Assembly (NCBI GenBank): GCA_016617785.1
Contig: JADILM010000005.1
Coordinates: 186,001-250,000 of the forward strand
Source of the DNA: Sporobolomyces roseus
Taxonomy: Eukaryota; Basidiomycota; Microbotryomycetes; Sporidiobolales; Sporidiobolaceae
Length of the DNA stretch: 64,000 bases
Direction of reading: 5' to 3'
Shown here: positions 61,341 through 64,000 of the stretch, one piece after another
Layout of the letters: the number at the start of each line of letters is the position of its first letter
Numbering within the stretch: the stretch's first letter is position 1
Position numbers and translations under genes: made by a program
The notes under the pieces: generated by a model
Seen by the model: the letters and a program-made list of their open reading frames with translations, nothing else
What the model was told of the DNA's origin: nothing
Database searches by the model: none

Positions 61341-62704
61341 ATGCCACTCCCGAATCCCGTTCGATGCACCAAGAAGCCTCGAGCAAAAGCTTCTTCCTCC
61401 TCGTCGAAATCGAAACCTCGTCTACCTCTCCACCTTCAGATTCGCGTCCTTCTCGCCTTCTTCGACAATCTTCACGATCAAGGAGGCGTCAATATCGATA
61501 TCTCACTTCATCAGCTCCCTTCACTTTCCCTCGTCTGCAAAGACTGGGCCACACTCGTTCGACCGGAATACGCCAAGTGGAGTCCGTTCGATTTGAGGTT
61601 GAAGATTGTCAGAGACGGAGTTGAAACGCGTGTTTTCGACTCGGAGCTGGTGGAAGAGCGGCTCGAGATATTGCGACGTGCGAGATGTACCTGTTGTTAT
61701 TCAAGGGGAGGATTGCGAGTCGCTTTCGATAATCCGGATGGAAAGAGTTTCAGCTTGAGGAGTAAAGTCTGGAAGAGAACGGCCGATAACGTCATAGCAG
61801 AGTTCAAACACGTACCTCAGTTACAGCTCGAGCTAGGAGACGTGGAATCCAGCAGTTACGCAGATCTAATTTGGCGATTTACTCGTAGGTGTTTCATTTC
61901 TCTGCCAGAGTTGCATTCCTCTGACTGATACCGTTCAACCTTGAAGGTCTCGAGAAGCTCCATCTGCTATCCCTTCGTTCTCACTCCAGAGCCCAGATCA
62001 GACTTCTCGCTCCCTCGATTTCCCCAAATTCGTCGGCTACTCTCGCAAGGATCGATCTATTCGACCTCGATATCGTTACTTGGAACGTCAAATTGCCAGC
62101 CGTTAGGACTCTCACTCTCAACACCATTCGCTTCGTATCGGAAGAAGTAGTAGTCGAGTCGACCAACACTGAAATCGTCTCTCGACAATTCTTCGACTCG
62201 TTCACGAATCTCAAAGCGCTCGGTCTCGAAGGTCTCAAGAATCTCTCTGCCTCGGCCTTCACTCGTTTCAAGATGTTCTCCATTACGCATCTATACCTCG
62301 GTCCTTGTCTCCCGCGAGAAATCGAACCCGATTGTTGCGCCGACTGTTTCAAACCCGACAATCTCGTCGCCGCTCTCTCCCGATTCTTCCATTGTCAAAT
62401 TAGACATCTCATCTTCACCCCCAACCAGCACTCCCCTCCTCTTCTCCAAGCTCTTCTCACGAGCCGCCGAGATCGATCTTACCCGAGTTATCTCAAAATG
62501 CTCGAGACCGTTCAGCTTTCCCTTCCTTTCGCATGTCGTAGTCCCCTCGACGGCGGATACGATGAATGGCTACAAGATTACAGGGACGAGATTACGGAGG
62601 TCGCAGAAGAGCTCCTCGAAGAGTCAGATTTGGAAAAGGTTGACGTCAAATTTTGGTCTAAGACTGGCCCAATGTTGATAAGCGAATGGGAACCTTTTTG
62701 TTGA
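61341..62704 (+). CDS. F-box/LRR-like protein, paralogue A
   Basis: Exons 61341-61884 and 61947-62704 give 433 aa. A basic leader (KKPRAKASSSSSKSKPRLPL) precedes a weak F-box-like segment (LQIRVLLAFFDNL, SLSLVCKDWATLVRPEYAKW) and a family-specific block (CTCCYSRGGLRVAFDNPDGK, SFSLRSKVW). Degenerate leucine-rich strands follow (LPAVRTLTLNTIRFV, FTNLKALGLEGLKNLSASAF, MFSITHLYLGPCLP) and a Trp/Glu-rich end. The gene at 62933-64000 has the same block order and intron position, so the two are paralogues. Likely a substrate-recognition protein of unknown target. Confidence 0.68.
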
Positions 62705-62932
62705 AGTGTCGGAACAAAAACGAATCTATTGTGAAGGCGTTTGAACGTATTTACGAAGCTTGCTCTCTGAAACCGAATTTTATGTCTTTTGAAAATTTTC
62801 TTTCTTCTCTTGTCCATTTTGCGAGATGTTTCGTGTGCGTTTGTAACGTGGCTAGTCTCCTCTCCTGATCGAGAAAGCAGAAACGTAGGATCGAATTTGT
62901 TCGATAAGTCTTCGCAAAGTTTCATTCCATTC
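62705..62932. other. Convergent spacer between two paralogues
   Basis: 228 bp between the facing 3' ends of the two F-box/LRR-like paralogues; T-rich, no gene. Confidence 0.5.
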
Positions 62933-64000
62933 TCAGTGATAACGTGCCTCGTCTGGATCCCATGCTGTGCAGGCCTCCATCTCTCCTTGTCTCCACCATC
63001 TGATCTCGACGCCCTTCAATCCAGCTTCGTCGAGCATAGTCTTGACTCGTTTCTCTTCATCGGCTTTCCCTCTACCCCTTGATCCTACAGACGTCTGAAC
63101 CCCTAGCTCTTCCTCATCTTCGCTGATCGTTGCTTCTGGACAGTACTTCTCAGATTCGTTGGGAGCAGGAGTGGCGATGCGAATCGATTTCAATTTGGCG
63201 AGATAGGGAGGAAACGATCGGTCCTTTCGACTCGAGAGGAGTTCGGCGAGCCTGACGGAGCTCGACTCGACCGGGTCGAGAACGAGGTGTTGAATCTTGG
63301 GACGGAAGTGTCGAGCGAGACAGTCGACGAATTCGACAGGGTCCGTTCCGCTCGAGATCGGTCCATAGGAGCATTTCGATTCGGAGTAGGAGCACTTGCC
63401 GAGGTAGAGGTGACGAAGTGAGAAGATGGGAAGGAAGGCTAGTGCGTCAGAGTTGATCGACTCGAGTCCGTCGAACGCGATCGCCTGTAACTTCGGGAAA
63501 GATTGAAAGAATTGTCGAGCGGTAATGAAAAGGTCATCATCGGTGTCGCTGTCGATACCGAACTCGACGTGAGAAAGGGTAAGAGTCGTCAGGGAAGGGA
63601 TATCGGGAACCCAAGAATCAAGGAAGATTGCGTGAAGATCGAGGCGAACAAGTGTCGACGAGAATGCTTGATCAGGTTCCGGCTCGACGATAAGGCTCGA
63701 AGTACAGTCGCCATAGAGACTGTTGAGATACAACTTCTTCAGATCTATCATGTTCGATCAATCAGCGCTCGGAGCAGAAGAACACACGAGAAGAAGGCTA
63801 CCTCACGAGGAAATCGAAATGCCAGCTCGTAGTATTCTCCTGAATCGTCGTCTGCGAAGCGTAGATCGAGTTGTTGGACCGTACCAAACTGCTTTGCGAC
63901 TCTTTCCAGCTCTTTCTTCCAGCCCTTCTGCCTTGCAGCGTAACTTTTCCCTTCTGGATTATCCAACACGATCTCGAGAACCGCTTCATCGTGACACCAG
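62933..64000 (-). CDS. F-box/LRR-like protein, paralogue B (5' end outside window)
   Basis: Exons 63807-64000 (continuing past the edge) and 62933-63744. The visible part holds WCHDEAVLEIVLDNPEGKSY, matching the block in the neighbouring paralogue, then the same phase-1 intron after a FRF-type stretch. LRR-like strands follow (LKKLYLNSLYG, LPIFSLRHLYLGKCSYSESK, IQHLVLDP, SSRKDRSFPPYLAKLKSIRI). The C terminus is GLKGVEIRWWRQGEMEACTA. It lies tail-to-tail with paralogue A. The F-box region is missing only because the window ends. Confidence 0.7.

Overview
The window is nuclear DNA from a fungus, almost certainly a basidiomycete. Genes are interrupted by many short introns (mostly 50-80 nt; I resolved about 127). 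The protein set is fungal: Gwt1, Axl2, Erv14, RSC-type subunits, and the paired NAD-isocitrate dehydrogenase subunits. Several tRNA genes carry introns. A candidate CENP-K leans towards a lineage that kept inner-kinetochore proteins, but the species cannot be fixed from this sequence.

Layout. 1-8.4 kb is gene-poor. It holds CpG-depleted, TpG/CpA-rich DNA that looks like decayed, once-methylated repeats, with six tRNA genes (Met, Phe, Glu, Phe, Ser, Glu) and one poorly resolved gene near 4.5-5.5 kb. 8.6-58.2 kb is compact euchromatin: nicotinamidase PNC1; ERV14 divergent from SAP18; SEC18 divergent from a STIMATE-family membrane protein; VPS17; a Ser-rich Cys-motif protein; a CENP-K candidate; eIF3m divergent from eIF3f; a second tRNA-Glu; an RSC1/2-type bromodomain-BAH protein; a SANT-domain protein divergent from SEC27; MED21 divergent from RPS12; IDH2 divergent from IDH1; AXL2; a DEK-C/SWIB protein; a Ser-rich unknown; NDUFS3 divergent from GWT1; and mL43 divergent from an RSC58/BRD7-9-like protein. 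58.2-64 kb holds a 227-bp MITE-like element and three F-box/LRR-like genes, one with an apparent frame break and one cut by the window edge.

How the genes relate. Vesicle traffic and cell-surface genes recur (ERV14, SEC18, VPS17, SEC27, GWT1, AXL2), as do chromatin/transcription genes (SAP18, RSC1/2-like, SANT, MED21, SWIB, RSC58-like). Genes are mostly arranged head-to-head across 110-310 bp gaps. Two of those divergent pairs encode partner subunits of one complex: eIF3m/eIF3f and Idh2/Idh1.

Exon structures were derived by hand from reading frame, splice-site consensus and family resemblance. No alignment or transcript data were available, so product names rest on recognised motifs.
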